A stretch of DNA of 64,000 nucleotides, taken from assembly GCA_021927905.1 (NCBI GenBank), contig BLLK01000047.1, positions 1,798,001 to 1,862,000 of the forward strand, in the 5' to 3' direction. The notes below the pieces were generated by a model, which was not told the DNA's origin, made no database searches, and saw only the letters and a list, made by a program, of their open reading frames with translations. Positions 35,201 to 48,662 of this stretch are shown here, in pieces. The stretch comes from Chaetoceros tenuissimus (Eukaryota > Bacillariophyta > Thalassiosirophyceae > Chaetocerotales > Chaetocerotaceae). The position numbers were made by a program, and so were the translations under genes. The stretch's first letter is position 1, and every line of letters starts with the position of its first letter.

Positions 35201-38200
35201 GCAAGAAAGAAGGAATTCGCTTCTGTATCCTCTTTGTCTCGGTGCTGGATCCACCTCTCATTTAGAGAATGGCACAGTAATGAAGTCGAAGAGTTGGATT
35301 GTCTCCGACGTTATCTCTGTCCGTACCGCATACACGGATATGCTCTTGGCAATTGATGTGTTCACGAAGTTCTTGAATGACTATAATAGAACTAAACCGC
35401 AGACATCTCAGGGAAATGGTATCAGCACAAGCTTGTCGGAAAGTCAACATGAGGATGCCAAATCTATTGCTATGGCTTGTGGTGGATTTGATCTTCTTGT
35501 CATCGATGATAGTGGTCGTCATTTTGCCGGTGCACAGGAATTAGTTCAAATATCTTTGAGTGGCATTCTTTTCAAGAAAATAAAATCTCCCTCTTCTTCT
35601 AATACATTTCTTGAGGAGATGAGATTGCAACTTTTCAATCTAGAACTATTGGACTGCTTGCAACCGACTAACTCGCCATTTCGGGTGGTAGCAGCTGGCA
35701 ATCATTATCATAATGATACTGATAGCTCTGAGTGTGATATAAAACAGATACAAAGGTGGACAAAAATGAATATGAAGGTCTTCCCAGATTTTATGGACTG
35801 GGAAGGCTATAAAATGCAATGTGGTGAATGGGGTTTTCTTGTCTCCGATAAAATGAAAGAACGCATTACCATTGCTGCAAAGTCAGTGATGAGGGCACCT
35901 TATGGTGGGTCCAATCTTATCGATGTCACCCATACAAAATCTCTGGAAAAGCATTACGACTATAAATTTGTTATGGGGGCTACAGTTTTGCAATGGAATC
36001 CATCAATGGCCATAGCATTACAGAGATTTCTTGGTAGATTGAAGAAAAGAGTTTTGGAAAGAAAGTCGAAATCACAATCTTCGCTTGGAAATAATGTAAG
36101 AAAACAATCCAAACTGCTGAGTTCCTTGGGGACGACGCGAACTGCTGAAGTTAAGTTGGAGTCGTTTACAGTTTGTCTAAACAAAGAGCATCAGCAAAGA
36201 AGAATATTACAAACGATCATGTATCAAACAAATATTACTCTCGAACAAGATAAATTTTCCAGAATGAATCTTAGAGGCAGTGTAGGAGATTTCAAGGCTT
36301 GGGATCCAGATGTTAGTCGTGATGGTAAGGCAGATACTTGTGACAAAAATAGACTGATGATTGGAATTTTACGTCAATCAAGTGTGCAACACCAAACAAT
36401 TAAAATGCCGCAAAGTGAAGTCAGAAATAGAAAAGAGCAACTATTGACCTTCAAATACTACTCCAATCCCCATAGTAAGGACCACAAGAATGACGACTTG
36501 CCTCCATGGATTCTTGAGGAGGTTGGTGTAAATTCGAAAACCCAAGCCATTGATGATTGTCTTTCAATACGAATAGCATCCATGCAATTGAATCATATCA
36601 AGGAACGGACAGGAGAGATTATAGATTACCTATCCAATGGCCTTCCAGGAAAGGGAATGGGGGCTACATCTAGAGCTGCAAAAGGTTTCATCAAAAAGAG
36701 AATCAAAACGAGAAGTTTTGCGAATGTCTTTGTGAACTCTCCTAAGCTATTGCTTCCAAGGTATCCTGCAGATGAAATTGGGATTGTGGTTTCTCTTGGT
36801 GATGTGTGCCTGAGAAGTTGGTTTGAAAAGACCAACCTTTATACGATTCAAAAAATATGTTCTTCCAACTTGGAAAACTTGAACAGTCACACTTGCGTTG
36901 AACCTTCTTTGACTATGGTTAATAAAACTAATCTTGACGAGGAATGCAATGATAAGAGTTGGTGGAGAGCTTTGTCCATCTCAATTCTTGGTTTAGGTTG
37001 GAGCATTAGCAAAGACAAGGATCAGTCTTTGTCATCTGAAGTTGAGAATCCAGTAAATTTTCACTTACAAATTAGAAAACCAGCAACTCAAGACGATGCA
37101 CCAACTATTATACGCTGTAAACTTACTTATATGGAGCTAGTCTTGAGCTATAGTGAATATATGCTTCTCAAACAGGTGCTGAAAGAAAACGTAACTAAAA
37201 AAATTGACAAGTCTTTATGGGATAACCCCGATGACTCGCTTCAAGAGCAAGAAGAAGGTGTTCGATATTCAAAAAATGCAAGATTTGTCAGATATGGTGC
37301 ATCGTCAAGAAATCAAGCAGAGGTCGAAGATGATTCAGTTAAAAAACATGGAACTAGCCTTGACCTGAACTTTTGTCTTGACGGAGTTAAGTTGATTCTA
37401 CATAGAGATGATAAAGTGCCTGTTCGGTGTGAAGATATTGATTACAATATTGCTCTTTTTGAGGTTGCTGATATTGCTGTTAAAATGGTTGCCAATCATG
37501 ATAGAAGTAAAACTGGAACTGTGACCATCAAGAGTTTTTCATTGTTAGATATTGGTGATGTTGGGCGTATGAAGAGGGAAGAAATGGAAAGATCGTTACA
37601 AGTTTCTGAGGCTTATCCTCAAAGTATAAGACGACCTTCCGCATTCTGTGTGATTGCCAGAGGGTACAAGAGTTTGGACAGCAAAGAAAATGATACAGCT
37701 GAGAATCCCCAATTATCTATTTCGTTGGATTCAAACGCCGCAAGTAGAACAGAGGAGCTTGCGAATCTAGGATATAGCAGTGAGAGTATTCAAATGCGAT
37801 CAGTACGAGTCACATTGAACCACATGAATATTAATCCTCTTTTTCGCCCATTGAATGAAATCGTTGAATTTTTGACTGGATCCTGGCCATGTCATAATGC
37901 TATGTTGACAAATATTAGCATGAAATCTAAGAAAGAGCAAGATGAAGGTCTTAATGAAAAGATTAATGACGAGGAGACGGAAGTGGAAGCAAAGAAGAAT
38001 CAAACCGAAATTGTCAAGCTACTGACAGGAATTCATGTAACAGTGGTAACAAATTATCCACGTGTGTTTCTTCTTCCTGACGAAACTGATCCATTATCAA
38101 GAGCACTTGTTCTGCGAGGACTGACTATTCTGAATGCTACTATTATTAATGACTCCAACGTGTATGGTATCAACTATTCTAATACGCTTTCTCTTCAAGG

Positions 38201-41200
38201 CCAATTACACAGACTGGAATCTTACATTAACCCCGACCCGCGGAATGTACTTGAAGGGATACCAGGTGTTGACAAATCAGACAACAGAAACTCTACGGAA
38301 GAACTTGGAGTAGCTTTGATAGAGCCGGTGACTGCATCCTTCACTGTCCTCCAGAATAAAAGGAACAATCTTCCAACAATAAGAAACATAACTCTGAGTA
38401 TTGAACCCGTTTCAACTACACTAAGTTTCCAAGATATAAAACTCATCGAAGTAGTTTTCTCCAGGTGGAAGTCAGAGAGAGATCTTGTTCGGTCCAAAAT
38501 CTCTCTGGGTAACACATCATCAATGGAATCTTGGCGCAATCCGTCTGACGAATCTGAATTAAAGTTGCCATCATCAAATGAAGTTGGAAGCACCATATCT
38601 GATACCTCAATACCTCTTGATGCTGATAACCTCGACAGTGATTTTTTGGTACCTTCTCCGTCATCAAACATAAGGTCGACTGGTACACATTGCGACTGCT
38701 TTCCTGCATCCACTGAAAATATTTTCTGTTTTTCTCCTGGATCTATACAGAAAGCCTCTGTGGGAACTCCAACTGTACTTGATGACAATTTATATCAAAT
38801 TTATTTCACTGAACAAAGATTAGGCCTTGCACTAGAAAAAAGAGAGATGTCAGTGTTCGTAAAAAAAGTGAACGACACAAACCTCCACAATATTATTCAT
38901 GATGGCGATGAAGTTGTTTCTGTGGATAATACAAAGATTACTGGCATGCCATTTCAATCTGTATTAAACATTGTTGCAAACTCAAGCAGACCATTGAAAG
39001 TTGTCTTCAAAACTAAAAGCAAGGACCCTGATGTAAACGATCAAAATTCTATTCACGAAAGCTCCTCAACTTTAAAGGAAAAACAGAGCTTTGAAGTCCC
39101 TTCAATATCTTCCAATCAAACAAGTCAGAGTGAAAGCCACAGCCTACCATTTACAAAGCAAATTAATGCACAGAATGTTGAACGAATAAATTTTCTCTCA
39201 GGTGTATCAAATGGTTTAGAATTTCAGAAGAGTGCCTGTGGAAGCATGGCTATTGTGTCAAGTGTGGACAAAGACCAATATGATGCAAGCACATGCAAAT
39301 ATCCTAAAGCGTACACACCAAAACCTAGTTCTGTTGTTCTTGCGATAAATGATGTTCAAACTCACTCGATTGGATATACTGATACTGTTGAGAAAATTGA
39401 AAGTTTTTGTTCCGACTCAGAAGATGATTCTCTACTTGAATCTTACAGTCTTACCTTTTTAGACCCATCATCGGAAGATTTAGGGGCCATTGATAAGATT
39501 GATATAGTCATCGCTGGTATAAAGTTGACATTGATTGACGACATCAATGGACGAGATATGCCATTGTTAAGAACTTCACTTAGAGCTACCCGTTTGAAAG
39601 TGGAGAGAGGTCTAGGTCTTGAGTGCAATTCTATAAAAGTTTCGCCACCCTCACTTTTTAAGATTCATCAAGATCATGATACTCATTTTGTTTGTGGAGA
39701 TCTTTCTGAAGTCATTAATAGGATTTGCGCTGGTTCGGAAATTAGTATTGATTACTACAATGCGCGTATAGCCATTTGGGAACCTCTACTTGAACCATCA
39801 TTTCTCAGTATTGAGATTGAGTCTCAAAAGGGAAATGACGGGGAAAACTTTTCAAGGGCAGGAGCCTTATCTGTGGCTTTGACAGATTACAAGCCACCTT
39901 CCGAAAGCAATGAACAACAGCAGCCTCTTCTATGTTTCAATTTAACAGATCCAGCGGCTGACATTCTCCTGACAGCTTCACAGGAATGGAAAATGTGGAG
40001 AAAAATAATGAAGAAGAATCGATCCTCTCACACACTGGGAGAGTCAAGTGGTGTACTCGTTGAACGCAATGACCTCAATGAGAATCCCCTGGAAGTGGGT
40101 GCTGCACAAAATGCAGCCCAGGCTGCTCTAATATTTGCTAGAAGAAGAGACTTAGATTCACAAAAGTCGGGACAGGCAAAACCTTTTGTTTTGAGAAATA
40201 GATCCGGTTTGGTAATAAAATTTGCTGCTGAAATATCACAGCAGCGTGTCAAAGAGCAAGATGATGAATTTGGACGAAAATATGATTTGTGTCATATGAA
40301 ACGTGCTCCTGTTACCAGCGTTAGTGATGGCGAGGAAGCAAGATTCAACCTTGCAACCATAGAGGGTTCAACATACAAGACCCTCCAATCTCAAAGCAGC
40401 AATGGACAAGGAAACAAAGTCCGTTCATATGATGGACAATTTCCATTGCTGAGTGTGCAATTTGATACTCCCGAGGATGTAAAGGTTGAGATTCTTGAGC
40501 ATATGTCTGTGGTAAGGATTGGAGAGACCATGCGAAGTCTGTTAATACAAAGGGAAAACAAAATTGGGGAAACTAGCTTTGCTTCAGTTTTAGTAGTTTG
40601 GTCCGTCACCTTAGAAAAAAACAGAAGAGTAATTACGGTCAGTAGTGCTGTTCGTATATCGTCTCAAAGATGTGGCATTCCTATTCAAGTTGGAATTAGG
40701 CAGAAAACTGACAATGTAGGGAATGGGAATGGCAGATCTAACATTAGATATGTTGGAACAACTGATAGTTCCAACTTTTGCTTCCTTCCACTTTGGATTG
40801 AATTATCATTTACTGCTGCGGAGGTATTGGTTAGACCAGAAATAGAAGGAAAAGAATTTCAATGGAGTAACAAAAGTATTTTACAACTGGAAAGAATCCA
40901 AAATGATGGATCTTCTTTTTCTGACTACGGTGCTTCCGTTTGGGAATGGATTGTGTCAGATTTTGACACTAATGTAGTATGTGAAAATCCCTCTGAAACG
41001 GCCTACTTATCCTATGAGAAAATCCAAGAATCTGATAAATATTTTATGGAAAATGAAGATAACGTTCAAAAGAAGATCTTAGGAATGAAAAGTGTTGATA
41101 TTTGCACCAGTCTAACATTGAGGAATGCTCTACCGACTGATATTCAATACGAACTTTTCACAATCGATTCTAGGAACAATTGTGAAAATATCATTGCGTC

Positions 41201-44200
41201 ATCTACAAATACATCTGACCGAACAGATGAAAAATATATGAGGAGTGGGTTTGTGAAGGACTTTTTTGCTTGTGATCTCGAAAGTATGATGCTTGCCCTA
41301 CGATTCAGAACTGAAACTTGTAATGATTTTACTGGAGTAGTTCCCATTAATTATCATACTGAAAATGGTCATGCAAAGAAACTACCGTTAACAAATACTT
41401 CTGATCCGGAAACAACATTTCAAGGTAAGATCACATGTTATTTGCTCATGGAATTATACTTCCTATTCTTAAGATGCGTGTGGTGTATTAATTATACCTT
41501 TTCATCTATACCAGGAATAGATCTGACCACAAGAAGGACAGTAAATGTACAGTCATTTCCAAGACTAGGTTCTCCAACTACTATTGGTGTGAAAATCCTA
41601 CCAAGATTGAAAACTTTAAAGAGGAATGGGAAATCTGTTCACAAAGTCATTGGATTTGAGATTATTCTGCATAGTGAGTTGTGGATTAAAAATCTAACAA
41701 ACCTTCCTATTGCGTTTGGTGCTCGTTCAAGGGAATTGTTTGACAAAAGAACAAGGGATGGTTCTCTCGACTCCATTCACGAAGCTTCAAGGCAACAAGC
41801 TGCTCAAGCTGCTCTACTAGAGCTATCGATGCTTTTCGACCTGGATGCTAGAGGAAGTGATTCTGTGGGGAAGTCGTGGAGTGAAGAAATTTTCCCTCTG
41901 GCCAGACAACAATGTCTCTTCGCGATAGGTAGGTAATCCATCTTTCCCATTATTTGTACCTTATATAAAAATTTACTAATACTTGTTGAAATAGAGGAAC
42001 TCTTTGAATACGTCGAACTGAAATCAGGGCGAGTATCGAGACAATGGTTTGCTGGTCTTCATCCTGACAATTTAAAAGCGAGTATTTCATCATATGATAA
42101 CATACAGGATCTGGGCTGGCAGTGGAAGGATGATTCGTGGTCTTTAGATACTTCTGGAGGTTGCAAGGCATCTCAGGGTGGATGGGAGAGCTCCAACAAC
42201 TTGTACGGTTTCCAATCTTCCCGTCAATTTAATCCTAACCATAGCTATCGAAGAAGAAGATGGTATAGAAGAAAGATAAGATTGCCAAACGAGACTTTGA
42301 ATTCAAATAGTTTTGTATTCTTTCATCCATTGAAACGGGGAGTGGAACAAAGTCAATCAAAGTCTAGCAAGACAAAGGATGATAAAGATGAGAATACAAG
42401 CGACGAAAATTTTAAAATGTTCATGAAAGTAGGGGATGGTGCTTGGAGTAGTCCAGCAATGATCCCAGCTCTTGGAGCCTCCCATGGATTTCTCCGCATA
42501 CCCGCATCTCGCTGGCCAACCTTATCTCAAGACATTGACGAAAGAATCAAGGATGAAGCTGCAATCACTGGCAACGCGCTATCAGCGGGGCTGAAAGGCA
42601 TATCTAAAGTCAAATTTAGTCGTGGCTCTCTTTCCCCAGGATGCTACGATATTTCCTACAGTGTACGTTCCATTGAGGGTCATTACGGTGAACATTCACG
42701 CATACTTGTACTATACCCTCGATTTTTCGTAAGGAACGAGTCTAAAAGTCTCACATTTCAAATAAAGCAAGTTGGCGCGCCTGATAGCTCTGCATTGGAA
42801 ATGAAACCTAATTTTTCTAAGCCGTTTTACTGGGCAGACACTTCATTGCCTGAATTGATATGTGTAAGACCGACAAATGATACTGATACGTCTGTTGAAT
42901 ATGCATGGAGCGGAGGCTTTGATTTATCTATACTTGGTTTGATCCCATTAAGATTGAACAAAAAGAAGTCATCTTCCAAGCAGCAAATGACATCTCCTTA
43001 CCTTGTTGTAAGGTCATCAATTGAGATCCGATCGGGCACGGGAGGAACAGGAATAGTTCTATCCCTGAAAGAAGAAAAGGAAAATGGCGAAGATTCTTTA
43101 TACCGAATTGAAAACCAGTGTCCGTTTCCTTTATGGTTTTTGCAAGAAGGTTGCAAAGACCAAAAAAAGAGCGATGGCGATATTGTCATGCCGGGTAAAA
43201 AGACTTCGTATGGTTTGGATGAACCTCATCGTGCTGTTGGTCGTGGGGGGAAAGTATTATCTCAACAACAATTACTTCTTCTTCGAATAGGTCTTGCTCC
43301 TTTGACGAGCATTGATGGTATTGAAACCACCAAGATCATCAGCTTATTCAGGGTTGGGGCTAATCTTCGCCTAAAACCTGCAAAACTGAGATCTTACTTT
43401 GACGAGGACGTTATTGTTGATCTTATGAACATAAACATACAATGTGTGGTATCTTCAGATGGGCCAACACGAGTTCTCACAGTGTATTTGATGGAAAGGG
43501 ACATTACTGCAAGCAGTGTCATAAAAAATTCTGTACGAATGCATACAGGAGGTCCACACGAATTCGCAAAGAGCAAGAACAAAAACCTGACAAAAGTCCT
43601 GCAGGATGCTGCAAAGACTACTATATTCCTATTGCAGTCCAAGAGACTTCCAAAATATGACTCGAAGGTGAACTATAGTCAAAAGATCACCACCGAAAGG
43701 AGACAGAAGGAGACAAGAGTTAGTGGAAATGACTGCCAATACTCTTTTAGACTTTCGTTGAATGGATTTTTGTTTAGTTTGATTGACAAAGTACCATCGG
43801 AGGTAGCAGTGATAACTCTACGAAAAGTGAATGTAATGGCTGAATGGAATGCACAAAGAAGTAAAGAAACAACCTTTGCTTTGAGCTTAGATTGGTTACA
43901 AATAGACAACCATTGTCCAAACGCCCCATTTCCAGTCGCATTAGCACCTTGTTTGAGTAGGAATGACGATAGAATCGATGAGCAATCAAAACACCTAGAT
44001 ACTCCTTTTCTTAGTATCGGAGTAATTTGTGCCCCTCGGCACAAGTCTGCCATTACAGTAAGTTTTCTATTTTTATGAATTTATTCTTTTGATATGTTTT
44101 AATACAAACTCTAATGAACATCAAACAAAAAGTGCTTGGAAGGCCTTACTGTGTCATTTCAAAACATTTCATTTGGCACTGATCTTGCCTTCGTGTTACG

Positions 44201-45799
44201 GATGCAACAGTATATTCTTGGTATTCTTAGTCATCTAGAGAAATTTGAAAGTCAAGACTTTTCACAACTCCAAGATAAAGGGTCATGGGAATTTCCCGAA
44301 TTCAACACATTCAAGCAACTTCGATCTACACACAAGAAATCGATTTCGAAACAAATTTACTTTGAATGTATAACAGTTATGCCATTCGCAATTAAATTGT
44401 CTATTGCTCCCTCTGTTGCACTAACAAGTGCCCAAGCGAAATTAGAAGGATTCGAAGCTGGAGCCATTCATGCGGCAGTCAGAAAGGGTGATCTTTTGAT
44501 AGGTAGCAAGAAGTTGGAGAATGGAGTAGTTGGAGTGAAGATCGGTAGTAAAAATCGCACAGCAATGGCAGTGATAAGAGGCATCTTCAAATCAATTCTT
44601 GTGGATTCCTTGCTTAGATGCGATGACGTGTCATTGAATTTCGCTTTATTCGTTGACAGAAACCATCTTTCGACAATGAACCAATTGAAAACTTTTATCG
44701 GCCAACATTACTTATCATTACTCAAAAGTAATATGCCTGCATTACTTGGTTCATTATCTGCCTTCGGCAACCCTGTAGGTCTCATCAGAGGGTTTGGTGA
44801 CGGTGTGAGGTAAGTATCATTAGCATACTATCTGACTTGTATTTTCAATAAAACATCTCTCACTCTAGTTTATTTTTCTGCGATAGTGATTTTGTAAGTG
44901 AACCGGTGAAAGGCTTCAAGAGAAGTGTACAGGAACTTGATGTAACTTATGCTGTAGATGGTATTGCTAGAGGAACAGGATCGTTGGCGAGACATACTGT
45001 TGGTGGCATTGTGGATTCCGCCTCCTTGTTGACAGAGACTTTCTCTAAGAACATGGCTGTTCTGACACTTGACCGAAAGTACGCCCAGAGGCGTGACCGC
45101 TTTAAGACTATGCCTGGTACAAACATCACATTTGTTGATGGTATAGAAAGCGGAATGGGCAAACTTATTCGAGGTGTTGCAGAAGGTGTAGTAGGAGTCG
45201 TTAGAGCTCCAATGCGTGGCGCTGAAAAGCGAGGTGTGGAAGGATTTGCAAAAGGTGTTGGTAAAGGGCTTTTGGGTCTTGTAGTAAAACCTGTTATTGG
45301 TATATCGGATGCAGCAACAGATGTCATGGCTGGGGTGAAGGGTTCCCTTGACGGTGTTGGGAATAAGACAAATAGTAGTTCAGGTCCTTCTCTCATCAGA
45401 CCAAGAAGAGCTTTCTATGGTCAAGACAGAAGATTGAAGCCATATACATTCGTAGATGCTATTTCGGCAGCCATCATGCTCAAAACAAAGTTAGGCGGTG
45501 AAAACTACTTGAGTCACTGTGATATGGGAGGTCGGGTAGTTATTCTTAGTGTCAGAAGACTCTTACTTATTGGAGACGATGGAGATCCTCAACTACTTTT
45601 AAAATTGAAAAATATCAAGCGCATAGATTTGAGGCAGGTACCAAATGGAGAATCGGGAGTCGAATGGGGAGTTCTGATCTTTTTCAAGTCAGCAAGAGGG
45701 AATGGAAATGAGGTGGAGGTAATCACGAGTAGTGACAGGGACATTGCGAAGGACTTGTGCATGAACATTCAACATGGTATTTCCCAATTAGAGAGATAA
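29237..45799 (+). CDS. VPS13: VPS13-family bridge-like lipid transfer protein, with PDZ-like insert
   Basis: Model: exons 29237-34170, 34241-41424, 41515-41928, 41995-44057, 44133-44809 and 44887-45799; about 5394 residues, longer than yeast or human VPS13. VPS13 proteins are rod-shaped channels that move lipids between membranes at contact sites. Residues 1-120 are the chorein N domain (MFERYLAEQLATRFSHIISN..., VWNGEVVLHDLTLKEDA, PWNILRSPK), followed by VKNVHIRYED. Exons 3 and 4 (about 4040-4865) hold the VAB/SHR-binding-type beta region (YPRFFVRNESKSLTFQIK). Exons 5-6 give the ATG2-C/DH-like helices (NPVGLIRGFGDGVSDFVSEP; GVEGFAKGVGKGLLGLVVKP). A PH-like end (from about 5273) closes the protein. 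A PDZ-like segment (about 3162-3237) and a second possible one (3292-3368) interrupt the rod. Exon 6 begins by completing a Ser codon (AG|T). Confidence 0.93.
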
Positions 45800-47944
45800 C
45801 ATTAATAGTAAATAATATTTGTATATAAATAAGATCTAACTGTCACAAGGATTAGATATTTAGTATATTCCCTTAAATTTTTGAAAGCATCTAATGAAGG
45901 AAAGAAGGGATAGATCAAAGAGAAACTTAAGTTGAGAGAAAAATGTTCATCTGAATTGATCTGAAAGAAGAAAAATATAAATAGACAACAGCTTTCAACA
46001 AAAATAAGAGACAGAAAATAAGTATTTTTGCAAATGTGCGATAGTGACTGCTACGGATTGGATGTGGCACAACATACTTTCTCCATGATAACTTTGATGT
46101 ATCAAAAATTTTTTGTAATGTCAATACTCAATGTAAATGTAGTTACCCCAACTTGCACAATATTGATACCTATCTTATTTTGATATTACAAGCCAGCTCT
46201 TTCAATTTGTTTGAAAGCTTCACCTTAAATTTGAGAAGTATTCTCATCAATTAACTATTTCGAACAGAGGTTTTCCTTTTGGTCTTAATTGAGGAACGTT
46301 AGAGGCATCATAATCCTGAGGCTTCGTATAGTCTCAATGCACTTCTACGAATTATTACATAGCTTTGATATTTTCATAAACGATGGGCTTATAAAAATCA
46401 TAAACTTTCATTCCAAGAATCTTTCCTATAAGATGCAGTCGCTCGCGATGTTCTTACTTCACGTGAATCACCTCTAGGCAGTGTCCCTTTGTTTGTGAGC
46501 TCTGTAGTGTCTTGGAATTATTGCAATGGTCAGTATTTTCAACTCTTTTCTTTGATAAAAGATCTGTAATAATCAACTATGATCCCGTTTCACCTCGATT
46601 CTCATCATGGCGTATTGGTCTCCACTTGTGGTCTACTTCGACTCATATCATGGCATACACTGTTTACGATAAGTGTACAGTTATATTACCTCACCTAAGA
46701 CTTCTGCTACTGTATCTCACATGATCTCTCTACGTACTACTCATCTTTGATATGCTTACAAAATAATCATTTAATCATTATTAAGGAGTTCAAGGATGAA
46801 GTCAGAGCAAAAGATTATTACTTTCTTGAACGAATTACTGCTGTTGTTGTTGAAGCTAGCTTGTAGGCCAGAGGAAGAGAAAAGTAAAATAATTACGGAG
46901 TTCGACAGTCAAGGATGCGGCCAGGAGTCTATAAGGATCCCAGAAAGGCGCATGGAATAGACTTTTAGATAGCTCAAGATACTGCTGAGATTCGTACATG
47001 TAAATGATATTTCGCCTTTTGCTCATTTTGAGGGTGGTGCAAGTACTACAACTTTATGAGGCTGGAGTACATACAACGGTAAGCATTCATGCATTAGGTT
47101 TGACAACCAGTGGAGAAATTGACCACTTTTCTGACGCGAACTCCAATACAAACCGAAGCTTCGCAAACTAACCAGAGAGCTGACTTCCAAGGAAAACAAT
47201 GACCAAAGAAGCCAATTTGAAGGACTAAGGTTACTACAACATTCGTATTGTTGAGGTGTCTTAGAAATCTCTAAGATATTGCTAAAGGAATGAGGTGGAC
47301 CTCTGGCTTACCCCCAACTAATATGGAATGGACTCATGAGGGAATTTCCAAGTTGTGAGGGAAATTCCAAGTTGTGGCTATGTAGAACGGAATTGACCAT
47401 GAATTCAGAAGTGTTTTGATTTGCGATTGGGTGTGGGTATCTATGCTCGAACCATAGAAATGCAATGATCCTTGAACATATCTTGAAATACTCTCGCGAG
47501 AAAATTCATGTGGATTATATCCTTCAATATCTCATTGGCAGGCAGCTTGTATTACAAGAAGATGTCGACACCAATGGCCTTTTACTACATCCCTTGGAGT
47601 TAATAACCAAAAGGGAAGCTTAGTAGGTGTAGATTTACCAAGGAATAAATGAATCGCATATGCATTAACATATATCATGGAATTGGTAGGTAAATTTACT
47701 AAAGCAAGACTAAAACAAGACTCAGTCAAAACAAGAAGTGTCATCCCCAAAATGACCCGTCCATCCTCATTTGAAAAGAAATTTTCACAGCAGAGCTTTC
47801 GTGTAGTAACCAGCCGGATAGGTATTTTCAACAATTGCCTACAAGTTGAAAGCATCCTGCAGCATTGGTTAATAATATTGTACTGCTACTCGTAATCTCC
47901 GCATCTCTTTTCGTGAGGAATCTTCTTTGATTTATATAGATATC
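45800..47944. other. 2.1 kb gene-poor stretch
   Basis: No gene could be supported. Open frames stay under about 110 codons. The longest (47532-47855, minus) has no recognised domain and overlaps a plus-strand frame of 72 codons (47677-47895). A 19-bp unit of the form GGGAATTTCCAAGTTGTGA is tandemly repeated with changes at 47339-47376. The segment 46780-47900 is less AT-rich than its flanks and could be decayed coding sequence, but I could not tie it to any family. Confidence 0.5.
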
Positions 47945-48662
47945 ATGAAAGGCTTTGCGATCTTTTTCCTGCTACCAACACTTTCAGTTGCTGCAAAAAA
48001 AGCTTGGGGTGAATCCTGCTCTATAGATTCAGATTGCCTTTCTTCCTACAAATGTTTTGGAGGCAGGTGTTATTGGGGGGCTCAGTTTACTGGGACTTGC
48101 AGTAACAATCTTGATTGCTTTACTGGTTACTGCGGCCCAGACCCTGCCATTGCCAACCCCTCGAGTTTAATCTGTGGAGTGGCATGTCAAGTTGATTCTC
48201 AATGCGAACCTGGCGCACGGTGCTCACAGGGATATTGTCTCAGTGGAGGTACGTTAGTTATGATCATTACTATTTCTAATACTTATGCACCCTTTTTTGA
48301 ATGAATATTAATGAGCTAAAAATGAAACAAATCATTTTTGTTCTACAGATATTGGCGACATGTGCTTTACGACCATCAGCGTCGGTGGTCCTTCATGCGA
48401 TCCGGGATATGTGTGTGATGATACGTTGGAGTGGGGCAACGATGGCGGCGCAGTTGGAAATGGCGTAGGTAAATGTAAATGTCCTTTTCCAAAGTTTGCT
48501 TGTTTGCCAATAGAGGCGTACGAACCAGTAAAATTCAAATTTGATGTTGGAGGTGGAGGGGGTAAAGGAAATGTTGTAGACGAAGGCCCATCTAAAAGCT
48601 TGAATGGAAATGTTAATGAAAAGAAAGAATTCGAGTATGGAAAGAAGTTGAGGAAGAAGTAA
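47945..48662 (+). CDS. small secreted cysteine-rich protein
   Basis: Model: exons 47945-48248 and 48349-48662 (GTACGT..TACAG), giving 205 residues. MKGFAIFFLLPTLSVAAKKA is a signal peptide. About 100 residues of cysteine-rich sequence follow, in repeats like CSIDSDCLSSYKCFGGRCYW, CSNNLDCFTGYCGP and CQVDSQCEPGARCSQGYC. The pattern C....DC...Y.C..G.C resembles EB-module or dickkopf-type small disulphide domains. A third group comes in exon 2 (SCDPGYVCDD... CKCPFPKFACLP). The C-terminus is Gly/Lys-rich and charged. The protein is probably extracellular. Function is unknown. Confidence 0.72.

Noticed and set aside
46780-47944. Possible retroelement remnant
   Set aside because: No reverse transcriptase, integrase, protease or terminal repeat could be recognised in any frame, so no element is claimed.
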